Shown here in pieces: positions 25,170 to 36,928 of a stretch of DNA of 64,000 nt. Numbering within the stretch: position 1 is the first letter of the stretch; the number at the start of each line of letters is the position of its first letter. A program made the translations under genes and the position numbers. Below the pieces are notes generated by a model that saw only the letters and a list, made by a program, of their open reading frames with translations, ran no database searches and was not told the DNA's origin. The stretch is from Oehlia diaphana (lineage: Eukaryota; Glomeromycota; Glomeromycetes; Glomerales; Glomeraceae): assembly GCA_003833135.1 (NCBI GenBank), contig QZLH01000386.1, forward strand, positions 1-64,000, written 5' to 3'.

Positions 25170-25800
25170 ATGCAATCCATTGATTCATTGAGAGAATTAA
25201 ATGCCAAGCTCTTAGTTGAGATTGCTGAGCTTAGGAAGAATTTTTGCTGAGATCAAGGCCGAGAATGCTGAAATTCCAAAACATAGAAAGAAGGTTGCTG
25301 AGGATGAGGTTGAGAAAATGAAGCTGAGACAGGAGCTTAAGGCAAGAACTGATGAGCTGGAGAAAATTATATCGCATTATTCAGTCAAGATTGGCAAACT
25401 TAAATTCATAATCGTGGAGTCAGAGAAAAAATAGGGCAGTTACCACTAAACTTGAATCTGAGAATGCTAAGTTTAGAGATAGAATCACGAAAGTGGAACA
25501 GAGACTGATAATGTCACAAGGTAACTAATTCTTTTAATGCAGTTCATCTACCTCAATTCGGTTGCAGAGGATCACAGGAAATCGTCGATGCATTGAGGCC
25601 TTTCATAAAAAAGGTTTGCTTTAACAAAGAAGAACCGATTCCAGAGATATCACCTGCCAACGTACCTGACTCAGACATGGCTTAGCTACGCCTGTTTGTG
25701 AAGCAAATGTTATTGTACCAGATATAACAGTACCTTCGGATGCTTTCTTGAGTGAGGTGCATAAGAAAAAGGTTAGTGGAGATTAGGCAGAGGAAGCGGG
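25170..25800 (+). pseudogene. Coiled-coil protein pseudogene (SIDSLRELN family)
   Basis: Starts ATG CAA TCC ATT... giving QSIDSLRELNAKLL.EIAELRK, the beginning of a repeat-rich coiled-coil family common in Rhizophagus. The frame is lost at an extended T run (about 25242-25246) and resumes in another frame with IKAENAEIPKHRKKVAEDEV and ELKARTDELEK. A stop at 25432-25434 and a further shift follow, after which ENAKFRDRI.KVEQR can still be read. The downstream part (to ~25800) keeps only short coding-like pieces. At least two frameshifts make this a pseudogene; the function of the family is unknown. Confidence 0.6.
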
Positions 25801-26742
25801 AAAATATCGGTCAGATATTATAACCCGATATAGTATCAATATTTGATATGTCAATGATTTTTTACTAATAATAAAACTGATTTTTGAAGAAATATCATGG
25901 ATAACAATATTACACTGATATTTTACCAATAATAAAATTTTTCAAAGATATATAGTATATACTTCCGATATGTCATATGACAATCATCCGATATTTTTAT
26001 AATTATTTCTGCCACTAATTTTAGCTGTTTTTGTTCACGTTTACACGTGTGATGCACTCTCACTCTTTTACAGTTTCCACCGTTCTTTATTATATATAAA
26101 AACAGGTTTTAAATTGTAAAAAAAATAAAAATAATATTAATAAGAATAAAAACTTTAAAATTACTTTTGCAATTACTAATAAAATTAATTTAAATAAAAA
26201 GTATTATATTAATAAACTAGAGTTTTTAATGGGTCAAATTAAATCAGAAGTTAATTATCTGATCTGAAACATCAGGCTTAGGTCAGATCAGATTAAGTTT
26301 TAGGTTATAAAAAAAATTAAAAATTTGAGTTTTTTTAGTTTTTCAATAACCAGTAATCAGAAACCAATAAAATATAGCTCATTAGATTCTTTAATGAGAT
26401 GAATCTAATGATAGTTAAATCATTAAAATTGATGTGATATTGAAGGAATTAGTGCATATTTTGCTTTCATATATTAATTTATAATTATTATTTCATTTTA
26501 AATGGATTAACATATTTAATTTTAATAAAAATTTCAGATTAAGTAATTGATTTTAGATATAATTCTATTACTGGGATTTTAATGTCGGCCGGCCAATAAT
26601 AATTGAGAATGAAGGTAATACCGTAATACTAGGCGAGTGTTCCACAATATTCCCACATTCTCATGATCGCAAAAATAACATAAATACTTCACTCTACTGC
26701 TTTGATTTAAGAAAAAACGCGAAAATACAATTTGCTTTAAAA
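25801..26742. other. Gene-free AT-rich region
   Basis: No gene seen. It contains 'cgatattt/atatcgg'-type iterations near 25800-26000 (several 'ccgatat' and 'tgatatt' half-sites) and 'gtcggccggcc' at 26584-26594, a repeat end related to others in the window. Confidence 0.55.
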
Positions 26743-27163
26743 ATGGATAATTTATTTACCATTGTTCGGCATTGGCATTGTGACGAATTTTTGGGAATAA
26801 CACTTTGTTTTAATAGCATTTTTTTTTTAGCTTTTGTATGTATTTATGGTATATGATTTTTGAACGTTATCAAAAATTAATATTTATGGATTATTTCAAT
26901 TATTTAGTTTCTTCTCGATGGTTTGGCTATTGTAGAAATCATTAGGAGTAGACGTACTGATGGGGACAAATTATTATGGGTTCTCTTGATTTTGTTTTTC
27001 CAAGTTTTCGGATTAATTGCTTATTTGTATATAATTTTCATATAAATTATGTTCTGACTATTTCTCATCATTTACATATATTAATTTTAATAATAATTTT
27101 TTCAGTTTTTTTTCCAACCGCAAAAGATATCAACGGTCCACATGGTACCAAAATATAGCCTAA
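26743..27163 (+). CDS. Small PLDc_N-type membrane protein, copy A
   Basis: Three exons: 26743-26835, 26908-27026, 27106-27163; 89 aa. There are two hydrophobic segments separated by a short basic loop: a first helix with LGITLCFNSIFFLAFFLLDGLAIVE, then IIRSRRTDGDKLLW and a second helix LLILFFQVFGLIAYL. This layout (D near the end of helix 1, RSRR, KLLW, G..AYL) matches the PLDc_N family, small two-helix proteins or the membrane anchor of cardiolipin synthase-like enzymes. The tail is RKRYQRSTWYQ. No phospholipase domain follows. A paralogue with identical exon 2 and 3 lengths (119 and 58 nt) lies 1.3 kb downstream. Confidence 0.72.
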
Positions 27164-28455
27164 ATAATGATAACCGGAAGATGGAACTACATACTCACTA
27201 TTTTGCTATTTATACACATTTACAATATAATTTATGAATAATAAATTTTATTACGTAAAAGAAACAAAGACAAAAGTGAAGTTACAATAAACATAAACAT
27301 CTATATGAATGAACTATCTAGCTAGATAAAAATGAACAATGTAATTTTGTCTCTCTGTAGCCTATATGGGCTACTATACGAAAGACTTATTTTTTTCTTT
27401 TTTTTTGCAAGCACGATTCTGTCACTTTCCTAAAACGTCAATAAATGGAAACTTGTAAGTCATGTGATGTTTGATTTTGTAAATACAGTATCTTATAGGT
27501 AATACTAAATATCACCAGTGATGATAGTCACTAGTAGTGAATTTATGATGTAATGCCGGCCAGTATTTTATTAGATTTTTAATTCTGGCCAAAAGTATAT
27601 TATAATGCTAGTATGGCGACCATCACTACTGGTGAACTTTAGTAATACCCATAAATATATAAATTATCCTATTATTTAAAAAAAAAATCAAACTTTAATT
27701 TCATTAATTCTTGCTTCTAAATATTATAACTGCAATATTATAATATTATAATATATTATTATAATGTAATTTTTATTAAAAAATATTGGTATATTGGTAA
27801 TAAATTATACATTTAGTATTTTTAAATAAGCAGGATAAAATGAGTTAAATGAGAATTATTTTTTAATAAAACTGAAATAATTTACATATTATTTATTATT
27901 TTAAACTTAAAAATTATAAAAATTATGAAATAATTTGAATTTAATGAAGTAAAATGAAAAGAATAAAATTTTTTGAATAAAAATAAAATCCCTTCCCATT
28001 TTAATATAACTTCCAAATCTTTTTACAACTAAAAACATATCTTAATTTCTTTCCAAAATTATATTGGCATGTATTATACTTAATATATTGCAAATTTAAT
28101 ATTATTAAAATATTATTAAATTAGTAATTTTTTTCTTGGTTTGAAAAGAAAAAGTACCTTTTCCTAACACTTTAGTTCTGTATCAAAGTAGTATTTTGGT
28201 TTTTACAATATAAAAACAATTTTATATAAACTACAGGAATGGTTAAATTAATGTAGATCATAAATTATAATAACATAATTAAAGCGTAAAACTAGTTTTC
28301 AGCAGGAAATTTAGTAGTATGGTGTCTTCTAGTTTCAATATTTATATAAGCTCTCATGATACAATTCCAAATTTGTAAATAAATGGGTTAACTTCGATTT
28401 TATTGATTTTTTCTTTTTTTTTTAAAAAAAAAATTCACTCTTTCTAGTTTTAATA
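27164..28455. other. Gene-free AT-rich spacer between the PLDc_N copies
   Basis: No gene seen. It holds inverted 'ggccag'/'ctggcc' repeat ends (27556-27590) inside a small element with 'accagtgatgatagtcac' and 'catcactactggtg' half-sites (27510-27640), and a T-run/A-run junction at 28411-28432 just upstream of copy B. Confidence 0.55.
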
Positions 28456-28891
28456 ATGGAATTAGGAAATAAATATTGTAACTACTTTCTAGACATTTAT
28501 TTTTGTATTCCTGACTATCTTCTTTACTTTATTGTATGTATTTATGTATATATTTTAATAAAACTGTTTTCAATAATTCTTACTTATGGATAATTTCATT
28601 TTTTTTTAGTTATTTCTCGATGCTTTGGCTATCATAGACATTATTAAGAGTAATCGTCGTACTATGGACAAGTTTTTATGGTCCCTCTTGATTATGATTT
28701 TTCAAGTCTTCGGTTTAGTTGCTTATTTGTAATACTCAAATAATTTCATATACAGTATATTATTATGTTTTGCTTTTTTGCTTTCTCGCTACTTTCTCAT
28801 TTATTAATGTAAAAAATACTTTTTTTAACTTAGTTTCGCATCTGATCGCCAAAGATATCAAGAGTCATCATGGTACCAAACTATACCTTAA
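28456..28891 (+). CDS. Small PLDc_N-type membrane protein, copy B
   Basis: Three exons: 28456-28533, 28610-28728, 28834-28891; 84 aa. The second helix block FLWSLLIMIFQVFGLVAYL and the tail RQRYQESSWYQ are close to copy A, whereas the first-exon peptide is almost unrelated. Splice phases (0 and 2) and the sizes of exons 2 and 3 are the same as in copy A, so this is a tandem duplication. The frame is intact, so I treat it as a working gene. Function unknown beyond a two-helix membrane protein. Confidence 0.7.
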
Positions 28892-29417
28892 ATAGTGAGC
28901 ATTTTTTCATCTAAAATAAAGAGTACTTCTATTTTATTTGTATTCATTTTCACGTAATTGTTGATTCTTGTATTTTATCATTAAAGTAACTTATAACCTA
29001 AAATGTCATTAATGAGAATTTTGTACGTCGCGTGATATATGTGCATTTTGCAACCGTATTTTGCAATATATTCTGGTCAAAGTAAAAGTATAATGATAAT
29101 AGATACGATATGACCCTAATTGTACGCAGTGCCCCGTCTGCAATTAACTCTCTATACACCGTATAGTTAATACAGACTTGTTGAAATCCATATGAAAATC
29201 TTTAAAAATAACGTTATATAAGAATTATGCCAATTATAACGATATTTAATGGGTTTATTGTTATGTCAAAGTAATACGCGCGCCGATCAAAAATTTATGG
29301 CGTAGTAATGTTGTGTAACATGGTCTAGTGACTATCAATCCCATCGAAAAAAAAAAATTCTTGTATAATTGTCTCGTTTGTACAGATCTATTTCGATAAT
29401 TATTAAATTTCATTAAA
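28892..29417. other. 5' flank of the SF3B2 gene
   Basis: Intergenic; the minus-strand open frame 29261-29473 overlaps the SF3B2 start and is a shadow. Nothing else supported. Confidence 0.55.
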
Positions 29418-32331
29418 ATGGCTGCTGAATCAAATTCAGCTGTTGAAGATGCTACAAATGTTGTCGAATCCACACAAGCTCAAGAAACTAATCAAGAAGT
29501 TGAAGTAAAGGATTCGAATAAACAGAAAAAGAATAAACAACGTCGTAAAAAGAAAAAGAAATCAAATAATATTGAAAATTCTCAGGTATCAAATGATACG
29601 GTCAAAAATGGAAAAGACAAGGTGATCATTAAAATATGTTTTCGGCTCTTCTTTTTTTCTTTTTTCTTTTTTATTGGATTTTCTTAATCATCTTTTTATT
29701 CTTTTATCTTATGAATTTGCAAATTTCGATTATAATAAATTATGGTGCTGTAATTAAATACGATGAAGACTTCAGACGTTGAGGACTCGGAAAAAGTGGA
29801 AATTGAGTATGTATTACAACCTCCTCTGGATGTATCTAACGATCCTTACTTTGAAGAATTCTCAAAGGTTTTTGCCCATTTTCAGATCGCCAATAACGAA
29901 TCTGAGGTATCGTTTTCTCAGTAAATGAGATGTTTCTATATTTAAATATTTTATACGGTAATTGGTTGAGAAATGATTTTTTTGTAAAAAAGAAAAAATG
30001 TACTAAATAACTTGGATAATGGTGATATAGGCACAGCCAGAGATGAAAGAAGAAGAAAAGGAGGAAACTAATAAATCCAAAGACGATATAAAAACAAAGG
30101 AATTAGATGAAGGATCGGATATGGAAACCGAAGAAGATAAACAGGAAAAAGTATCGAAGAAAAAGCTAAAAAAATTGGCTCGATTGAGTGTGGCTCAGTT
30201 GAAACAATTAGTAAAAAGACCGGAAGTTGTTGAGGTATAATTTTTGTTCCTTTTATATTTTAATCAATAATTAATAATTATGATAAATTTGATAAATAAT
30301 TCAAAATTTCTTCATAAAAGTGGGTAGACGTAACTGCGGCAGACCCTAAACTTTTAGTTAGTCTCAAAGCTTACAGAAATACTGTTCCAGTTCCTCAACA
30401 TTGGTCACAAAAAAGGAAATATCTTCAAGGGAAGAGAGGAATAGAAAAGCCGGCTTTTGATTTACCTGGTATTTTATTTTCTATAGTTTGGAATTTCATC
30501 TAGGCCTACAAATTGAAGATAATTTATTTATTGTTAATTAGATTTCATCAAGGATACTGGTATAATGGAAATGCGTGAAGCTGTTAAAGAGAAGGAAGAC
30601 GCGGCAAAACTGAAGCAAAAGACACGTGAACGTGTACAGCCCAAGATGGGCAAACTGGATATTGATTATCAGAAATTACATGATGCATTTTTCAGATTTC
30701 AATCCAAACCAAAGTTAACAATCCATGGAGAATTGTGAGTCCTTTCAAGTTTAATTCAGATGCTTAAATCATTTATGGTAAGTATTTTATTGATTTAATG
30801 TTGTGATTATTGTTAAGGTATTACGAAGGCAAAGAATTTGAGACGAAACTTAAAGAAAAAAAACCGGGACAACTTTCAGAAGAACTGAAAGCGGCCTTAA
30901 ATATGCCTCCGCTTGCTCCTCCACCATGGTTAATTGCAATGCAACGTTACGGACCTCCTCCTAGTTATCCTAATTTGAAAATTCCCGGATTGAACGCACC
31001 GATTCCAGAAGGGTATATATTTCTTATTTATTATGTGTTAAGGATAAGGATTACTAAATATAAATTATAAAAATATATAATTTTAAGGGCCCAGTGGGGA
31101 TTTCATCCAGGTGGTTGGGGAAAACCTCCTGTTGATGAGGTAAAATTTTATAGGATAAATTTGTTTACTTTTTATTAGAAATATTTAACTTATTTTTAAT
31201 TAATTAGTATAATCGACCTTTATATGGCGATGTTTTTGGAACTTACCAACAAGATATTCCCTCTGATGTATGTCATGTTTCATATATTTTCGTTTATGGT
31301 TTATAAAATTTAAATTCTTAGTTTAAATTATATTAATTTGCGTAGATCGTTCAACCGATTGAACGTTCATTATGGGGTGAACTAGAATACGAGGAAGAAG
31401 GTAAGAAAAAATAAAATTTATTTATTTATTTTTGAATATCGTTTCATTTCCTAAAATGACATATATAGAATCGGAAGAAGAGGAGGAAGAGGAAGAGGAA
31501 GAACCGGTAGAAGAAGATCCTGCTGCATCTAAAGCGTTACAAGAAGGTCTTGTCACTCCTAGCGGCTTGTCAAGTGTACCTAGCGGTTTGGAAACTCCTG
31601 AATATATCGAATTGAGAAAATTCCAAAATACTTCTACTACTACTACTACAACAAATACGGCAAGCTTAGCGAGTGGCTTAGAAACACCGGATTTCATCGA
31701 ATTAAGAAAATATCAAAAGTATGAACCTATTACCATTTATTTATACAAAAAAAAAAAACATTACATGATTATTAATAACATTCCCTATACAGGAGTGATG
31801 AAGATGAGCCTAAACAATTATACACAGTGCTCCCACAAAAGGAAACATCGATTTCAGGATTTATGGGATCACAACATGTATATGATATGTCATCTACATC
31901 AACATCAGGACCATTAAAGGGAACTACTAAGGTAATTTGGATGTTCAATAAAAACATTTATTATTTATTTCTAATCTTTAATATTACATTATTACAGCGA
32001 AAAGCTGTTGGAGCTGGTGTTGACGTAGCCTTGGACCCTTCAGAAATGGCTAATCTGGATGAAGAAACTTTAAGAGCCAAATTTGAAGAAGCTCAACAGG
32101 TTGTGATAAACATTTTAATTCACCTATTATCTTGTAACGTTTTATTAACTATGTTACATTTTTTAGGCTACTCTACCCGAAGGTGCACATGAAGATTTTT
32201 CCGATATGGTTGCTGAACATGCAAGTAAACAAGCAAAGAAAAGACAAAAGGTTGCAGATTCGCGAGCTGCGGCCAGAGATTCAAGTTCTGGAAGTTCAGG
32301 AACTAAGAAATATAAAGAATTTAAATTTTAA
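29418..32331 (+). CDS. SF3B2: Splicing factor 3B subunit 2 (SF3B2/SAP145/Cus1)
   Basis: Thirteen exons: 29418-29621, 29769-29906, 30031-30234, 30321-30468, 30542-30734, 30818-31012, 31088-31139, 31208-31267, 31346-31400, 31469-31718, 31793-31931, 31998-32099, 32167-32331; 634 aa. Exon 1 is an acidic/lysine-rich leader (KQRRKKKKKS). The conserved core includes AQLKQLVKRPEVVEWVDVTA, the DUF382 block TVPVPQHWSQKRKYLQGKRG, the PSP domain with LSEELKAALNMPPLAPPPW, and GGWGKPPVDEYNRPLYGDVF. SF3B2 is a U2 snRNP component that contacts SF3B4 and the branch-site region. An acidic run (EEEEEEEEEE) follows, then two copies of SGLETPxxIELRK, where animal homologues normally show one. The ATG at 29418 is the first in frame. 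Confidence 0.95.
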
Positions 32332-32756
32332 TTATATATATAAATTTTTTACAAAAAAAGTTATTATTAGTAGTTACTTTAAACTTTTTATGATATTAAA
32401 TATTTTTTTTTTCGGTAGGTATAGATTTGAAGTTATTACATGCTCTTTTTTGCTTTATTGTAGAATTCTTTTGGACATTGAAAAGGTATCACATTTTTTA
32501 TAAAACTCAAAATAGTAACAGATTTCTTTTTTCCATTTTGCTCTAAATAAATCGGTTAATGAATGACATAGACTTTGTTAGCATATTTAAAAAAAAAAAA
32601 AGAATTTATTAATCTCTTTAGAAAGATTTATTTTATTGTATAATATTATTTACATATATATTGGAATAAATTAATTTAAATAATTTGTTTAAAAAGAGGA
32701 AATATATAAAATAAATAAATACTTATATAAAGGTGATTTAAAAATTAAGAAAAATA
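32332..32756. other. Convergent 3' intergenic region
   Basis: 425 bp between SF3B2 (+) and the uncharacterised gene (-). AT-rich; nothing supported. Confidence 0.6.
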
Positions 32757-34383
32757 CTAAATTCTTGATTTTTCAGGTATCCAAATATGCTCTTGACCAT
32801 TTTGTTGATGTTCGTTTGCAACATCTTTAATGATATTTAATTCAATCTTTTTTTCATCTTCATTATGAATATTACGAATAATATCTTCAGCAGTATCATA
32901 ATTTAAAGAAAATTTCCAAATCTCTTTGGCATTATTCCAATCTATTGAGACTTGATAACCACGTTTACGAAATATATTATACAAACTCTTATAGCCATGA
33001 GAAACAAAATACGAACTTAATTTTGGCGATATTGGGTATACTTGTTCTTCTGGATTCCATCTAAATCAAATAAAAAGGATTGGATTATTACCATTTATAT
33101 CTATATTAATTAGCAAGTTTAAGTGATAACTTACATTTCTATTTTACCATTAAGATTTTTTACATGACCATTATGAAATGCCCAAGATACAGCTGATAAT
33201 CCGTGAACTTTTAAATCATTTTTTAAAGAATCTTTATTTTTTTTTTTTAAGAAACTTATTAGTATAATATTATTAATAATACAGTATAATAAGTGAGTTG
33301 AAAAATAATTACCACATAAACAATCAAAATAAGCCTGAAAAGCAGGATTAAGAAAGGTATAATCTTGCGTATGATATATGTAAGCATTGTGAAAATTTTC
33401 AGGAATATTACTTAAGCCATCATCTTATTTAAAAAAAAAAAATAAATATATATAAATATATATAATTTTAAATTTAAATATATAATAATAATAAATGTAA
33501 ATTATAATACCTTTATGAGCTAGATCGATTAACATGTTATTAACTTTTCTACCAATTCTTAAGCCAGGATAATTTTGACCTGGGAATTGTGGTCTATTTT
33601 GAGAAAATTCACTACATGGATCTATTAAGATGATTAATATCTTTTATTCTTTTAAAGTTATAAATAAAATTATAATGTACCTTGCATACAAATCCATTCA
33701 ATTAAATATAATAAATATTTATCATTTAATTGGCTTTCCATGAATTTATAAACTTCCATAGCACCAAACCCGTCAATATAATTAATATTTTTAATAAAAT
33801 TATCTTCATCATTTTCATTAAAAGTTTCAATTCTTCTTAAAATTTGATAGGTTTTAAAATCACTTAAGATGAACTTTTTTTTTCTTATAAATAAATTAAT
33901 TAAAAATTGGCCATTAATATTTTTAATTGTGGAAGTAAAATTCAATAATGATTTATCAGTTAAGCTTAATTTATGTACAAAATAATCGGAAGTATCAAAA
34001 CTAATAACAATATCTTTATAACCTTTTATTTCTAATTCTTTTTTTATACCATATTTATTAATATTATGATAAATATCTTCTAATGTATAATCTTCTAAGA
34101 ATTTTTTTACTGTAGGGGCGAATAGATCATCATCTGGTAATATAATTAATGACGGCATTTCATAAATATGAGACATTTTTTGTGTAATATTAATGGATTG
34201 AAGGGAATTTATTGAGGAATGGATTCCTTCATTTGCGTATTCAACGAAATCTGTTAAATATTTTTTATAATTAGTTTTTTGTGGCTTGATATTGTTAACT
34301 ATGGTAGAAGAAATTTCTTCCTGTTGAGAAATTTCTTTTTGTTGAGAAATTTGCTTATGTTGATGTTTTATTGAACTATTCAT
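32757..34383 (-). CDS. Uncharacterised conserved protein
   Basis: Five exons on the minus strand: 34383-33681, 33621-33511, 33423-33313, 33231-33135, 33060-32757; 441 aa. The N-terminus has a glutamine-rich repeat (QISQQKEISQQEEIS). A middle domain contains IDGFGAMEVYKFMESQLNDK and LLYLIEWICMQ. The most conserved-looking part is FPGQNYPGLRIGRKVNNMLI, then FHNAYIYHTQDYTFLNPAFQ, VSWAFHNGHV and WNPEEQVYPISPKLSSYF. The pattern FPGQ.YPGL..G, HNA.(L/I)Y, FLNP and EQ..P.S resembles a family of unnamed proteins I associate with bacteria as well as some fungi, but I cannot name it or a catalytic activity. No signal peptide or membrane segment is seen. It is transcribed away from the 2OG-Fe(II) oxygenase gene, 427 bp apart. 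Confidence 0.75.
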
Positions 34384-34810
34384 GATTTTATTAAATTTTG
34401 TGAGAACACTATAACGAATTTATTTAGCGCGTATTAAGCTATTTATAATTAATTGTATATACTAAATTTTTTCATTCAAAATATAAAATGAAGATTTACG
34501 CATTGTGTAGTAGGACAACTACAAATAGTATAAATAATATTATAAATAAAATTACGGGAATGGGTAAATTGAAGTTTTATGAAATCATCATTTTATATGA
34601 TTTTCGTAATCACATTATGACAAATCCATATGTATAAATGGGATGATAAGGATGAAATGAATGTTCTTTTTCTTTCAAATAATCGTAAGATATCCGGTGA
34701 TCATTGATTTGTATATTTCATTTTCATTTTTTATCATATTTTTGTTTTTATTTTTTTCTGTTATTTTTTGTTGCTATATTTTTTTTTTTTTAAAAAAAAA
34801 ATTATTTCCA
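34384..34810. promoter_or_regulatory. Divergent promoter region with T-run/A-run junction
   Basis: 427 bp between two divergent start codons. The 40 bp next to the oxygenase start is a T-rich run directly joined to an A run (about 34769-34801), a candidate nucleosome-excluding element. Confidence 0.5.
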
Positions 34811-36145
34811 ATGGAACAAATTCCAATAATTGATTTTTCATTATTTGATACTGACCAAATTAATTGTTCTAAAGAAATAAAAAAAGCTAGTGAAACTATT
34901 GGTTTTTTTTATTTAAAAAATCATGGAATTTCGCAAGATATTATTGATAAAATGTTTACACATGTTAGTAAGGATAAATGATGATTCATTATAACTTTTT
35001 TAAATTTTTATTATAATTTATTATAATTATTATTTAGACAAAAGAATTTTTTAGTCTTTCAAAAGAAGAAAAATTAAAATATTCAGTAAATGAAAAATAT
35101 CAAGGATATGTTTCCATTCATCAAGAAATGCTTGATCCATCGAATCAGAAAATTGGTGATTGGAAAGAGTAAGTTTGAGAAAGATATTTAACAAGGAAAA
35201 TTTTTTAACCAGGAAATTTTTTAACTAGGAAATTTTTTTTAAATTTTTTTTTAAAAAAAAAGAAAGAAAAAGAAGGATTGATTTTTATTCAATTTTTTTT
35301 ATTTTAAAAAAGATGTTTTAATTTTGGTAAGATACAAAAGAAATTACAAGTATTACCCTCTTGTTTTGAAGAAGAATTTATCGATAAATTTGAAAAGGTT
35401 TTCTATCATGAAATGAAATCCTTCTTTCTTGATTCTTTAATAACTTTAACCTAAATTTAATTTTTTTTTTTTACTCAGACGTGTCACCAATTATGTATGA
35501 AAATATTACAAGCTTTTTCTATATCATTGGAAATTCTACAAGATGAAGGTGGTAAAAATTGGTTTGAACAAAGACATAAGTATGAAAATGATTCCGGTGA
35601 TACTTTAAGAATTTTACATTATCCTCCTATGAAACATAATATTGATGAAAAAGATATTCGTGCTGGGAGGTAAAACATATATAAATTAAAATTTTTTTTT
35701 TTGTTTTAACATTATACATATTTAATTATTTATTTCATTTAGTCATACAGATTATGGTTCTCTGACAATATTATTTCAAAAAGATGTTGGAGGTTTAGAA
35801 ATAGAACTACCTTCAACAAAACAATGGATTCCTGCACCCGTTATTAATGATTGTGTATTAATTAATATAGCAGATTTATTAGAATATTGGTCAAAAGGTT
35901 TATTTAAATCTACTAAACATCGTGTTACATTTAATAACGATACTTCGATGATTGATAGATATAGCATAGCATATTTTTGTCATGCTGAAGATGATGTTGG
36001 TTTAGATCCTATTCCAAGTAAATATTTAGAAAATTTGGATTCTATAAATGTGGAAAAGGGGATTGTTTATGGTGTTGATGGTGTAAAAACACCCTTAACT
36101 GCTGGTGAACATTTAAAATTTAGATTGGTTTCTACTTATCGTTAA
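34811..36145 (+). CDS. 2-oxoglutarate/Fe(II)-dependent dioxygenase (isopenicillin N synthase-like)
   Basis: Five exons: 34811-34963, 35038-35168, 35313-35397, 35479-35669, 35743-36145; 320 aa. The N-terminal DIOX_N part has IPIIDFSLFD and GFFYLKNHGIS. The double-stranded beta-helix core supplies the HxD pair in GSHTDYGSLTIL, the distal His in KSTKHRV, and the 2-oxoglutarate-binding Arg-x-Ser in DRYSIAYF. So all iron and co-substrate ligands are present. The closest fungal relatives are flavonol-synthase or UPF0676-like oxygenases of unknown substrate. The first intron has a GTTAGT donor. The divergent neighbour is the uncharacterised 441-aa gene; joint regulation is possible but unproven. Confidence 0.9.
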
Positions 36146-36928
36146 ATTTGTTGATAATGATTATAATATAAATAAAATTCCCATAATTTCATTATAAAAA
36201 TAATGTGCATCTTACCTACTTATTAATAAAAAAAGAAAGAAAATGAATTATTTTTTTATTTTTTATAATAGGGGAGCTATATATCGATATCATTTAAAGA
36301 AATTTCTATTGGTTGCGTTCCAAATAACCCCAATAACATCCTTTACCCCAATGTAAGTGATATACAAAAATAAAGTTATTAATAATCAATTTAATGTTGT
36401 TTTAACGTTATACAAATCTCTGGTTTATGGTTGAATTCATTAAAATATAAAGAAATCGAATTCATTTAAAAATGAATTAGGTGGTCCATTATTTTTGCAA
36501 AAAAATTTTTTTTACCAAAATATATGAATCTTGACCCGTCACGTACGTCAAACTTGACCCACCTGCATGCACGTTGTCGATCCTATTCATGTTGTATTGT
36601 AAAATATATGTGATCGACAACGTGCATGCAGTGAATCCATGTGACGGGTCAAGATTCATATTTTTGCAAATTAGAGATGTTTCTTACTCCTTTATCAATC
36701 GTAATGCTAATCATGTTTGATTTGCATTGATCATATATAAATCGAGTCAAAAACCATAACTTTACACAAAATTTTGTTTCTAATTAACCTCACGTGCGAA
36801 TGGCCTGAAAAAAAATCTTGATCGACAAATTGATTGATTATCAAATATAGATATATATAAAGAAACTCCCTTTTTGAAAAATAATTCATCAATTTATTCT
36901 AAATTTTTAAAATTTTTTATAAACAAAG
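36146..36928. other. 5' flank of the glycerol kinase gene
   Basis: No gene. Contains the inverted-repeat element at 36523-36660 and CTCACGTGCG near 36789. Confidence 0.55.
36523..36660. repeat. 138-bp imperfect inverted repeat upstream of glycerol kinase
   Basis: The left end TATGAATCTTGACCCGTCAC is matched by the complement at the right end. Inner arms share TGCATGCACGTTGTCGATC. The left arm carries an ~11-nt insertion relative to the right, and an AT-rich loop lies between. It ends about 270 bp before the glycerol kinase start. It could be a MITE or a regulatory cruciform. Confidence 0.7.
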
